NCBI GenBank assembly: GCA_036379355.1
Contig: DASVGV010000159.1
Coordinates: forward strand, 1-29,307
DNA length: 29,307 nucleotides
Origin: CAJCIY01 sp036379355
GTDB lineage: Bacteria; Actinomycetota; Actinomycetes; Mycobacteriales; CAJCIY01
Direction: 5' to 3'
The stretch's first letter is position 1. Every line of letters starts with the position of its first letter. Both the position numbers and the translations under genes were made by a program. Shown one piece after another: positions 28,970 to 29,307 of this stretch. Under the pieces are notes generated by a model, which was not told the DNA's origin, ran no database searches, and was given only the letters and a program-made list of their open reading frames with translations.

Positions 28970-29307
28970 TCCCTTGTCTGGGATCCTGAGACGGCAGCCG
29001 GGGCCGCGAAGATCGGCTCGATGGGCAGGTCGACGTACCCGCGGCGCACCAGCTCGGCAGCGGTACGCCGGCCCACGGGCCGCGAGAGCAGGTGCCCCTG
29101 CCCCAGCGTGCAGCCCGTCGAGCGCAGCAGCACGAGCTGCTCGACGCGCTCGATGCCTTCCGCGATCACGGTGAGCCCGAGGTCGCGCCCGAGCCGCAGC
29201 ACCGCGGGCACCGTGTCGCGCGCGGTGCCGACGCGGGCCACGAGCTCGCGGTCGACCTTCAGCGCGTCGAGCGGGAGCCGCGGCAGGTAGGACAGCGACG
29301 AGTAGCC
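28957..29307 (-). CDS. EAL-domain (c-di-GMP phosphodiesterase) protein, C-terminal part
   Basis: Only the C-terminal 116 residues are in the window; the frame runs in from base 29307. GYSSLSYLPRLPLDALKVDRELV and TVIAEGIERVEQLVLL, cut into short pieces, are the final conserved blocks of EAL domains: GYSSLSYL, LDALKVDRE and VIAEGIE, then GCTLGQGHLLSRPV. The last block normally reads GxxxQGYxxxxP. Catalytic residues of the EAL motif itself lie outside, so activity and domain composition (GGDEF, PAS) cannot be judged. The protein ends SQTRDLNI, and its stop falls within the palindrome upstream of ilvB. Confidence 0.9.
   Translation of the reverse strand, partial: GYSSLSYLPRLPLDALKVDRELVARVGTARDTVPAVLRLGRDLGLTVIAEGIERVEQLVLLRSTGCTLGQGHLLSRPVGRRTAAELVRRGYVDLPIEPIFAAPAAVSGSQTRDLNI

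Noticed and set aside
1..29307. CRISPR array, prophage or insertion sequence
   Set aside because: No regularly spaced direct repeats, transposase, integrase or phage structural gene was seen; the HNH gene is the only mobile-type gene.

Overview
This is a high-GC (about 70%) chromosomal window from an actinobacterium. GTG starts, short 4-base gene overlaps, a lysine-tailed HU protein and the gene order all fit. The order ppk, mutT1-like, hupB, leuD, leuC, IclR regulator, gltX, fumarylacetoacetate-hydrolase-like gene, leuB, serA, ilvC, ilvN, ilvB matches, from memory, the Mycobacterium tuberculosis Rv2984-Rv3003c neighbourhood, so this is mostly a conserved core region. I cannot name the genus.

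Layout. Positions 1-2422 (+) hold the 3' part of polyphosphate kinase and a Nudix/histidine-phosphatase protein. They converge on hupB (-) at a 17-bp perfect hairpin. leuCD (-) and the divergent IclR-type regulator (+) follow. At 6033-6888 a tRNA-Glu (+) and a tRNA-Gln (-) flank an HNH endonuclease gene, next to gltX and an FAH-family gene. From 9337 to 15236 there are a DUF3099 membrane protein, a citramalate-synthase-like gene with its own attenuator, a CBS protein, ilvE, a DUF1697 gene, leuB and a YihY-type membrane protein. At 15335-19434 lies a seven-gene antiporter operon of Mrp/Mbh type. At 19510-23785 are leuA with a leader peptide, an alpha/beta hydrolase and serA. At 23911-28742 are a PPOX-like protein, a lone ABC ATPase, and ilvC, ilvN and ilvB with a leader peptide. 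The window ends inside an EAL-domain gene.

How the genes work together. The window encodes nearly all of valine/leucine/isoleucine synthesis (ilvB, ilvN, ilvC, leuA, leuB, leuC, leuD, ilvE); ilvD and ilvA are not here. Three regulatory leaders can be read directly. They are MSTRIIIV before the cimA-like gene, MVVLGALLLLLRRDGA before leuA, and MSQSIIVVVVRGHAA before ilvB. Each starts with GTG six bases after a -10-like hexamer, which suggests leaderless transcripts and ribosome-mediated attenuation. A second control layer may be the IclR protein, because the palindrome TCTCA-N5-TGAGA occurs both between leuC and the regulator and upstream of the ilvB promoter.

The most unusual items are a full-length citramalate-synthase-like protein that has lost several catalytic residues while keeping an isoleucine/valine-rich attenuator, the matched leaderless leader peptides, a 19-nt inverted repeat between ilvN and ilvC, the HNH gene wedged between two tRNAs, and the antiporter operon that resembles the sodium module of membrane-bound hydrogenases without the hydrogenase.
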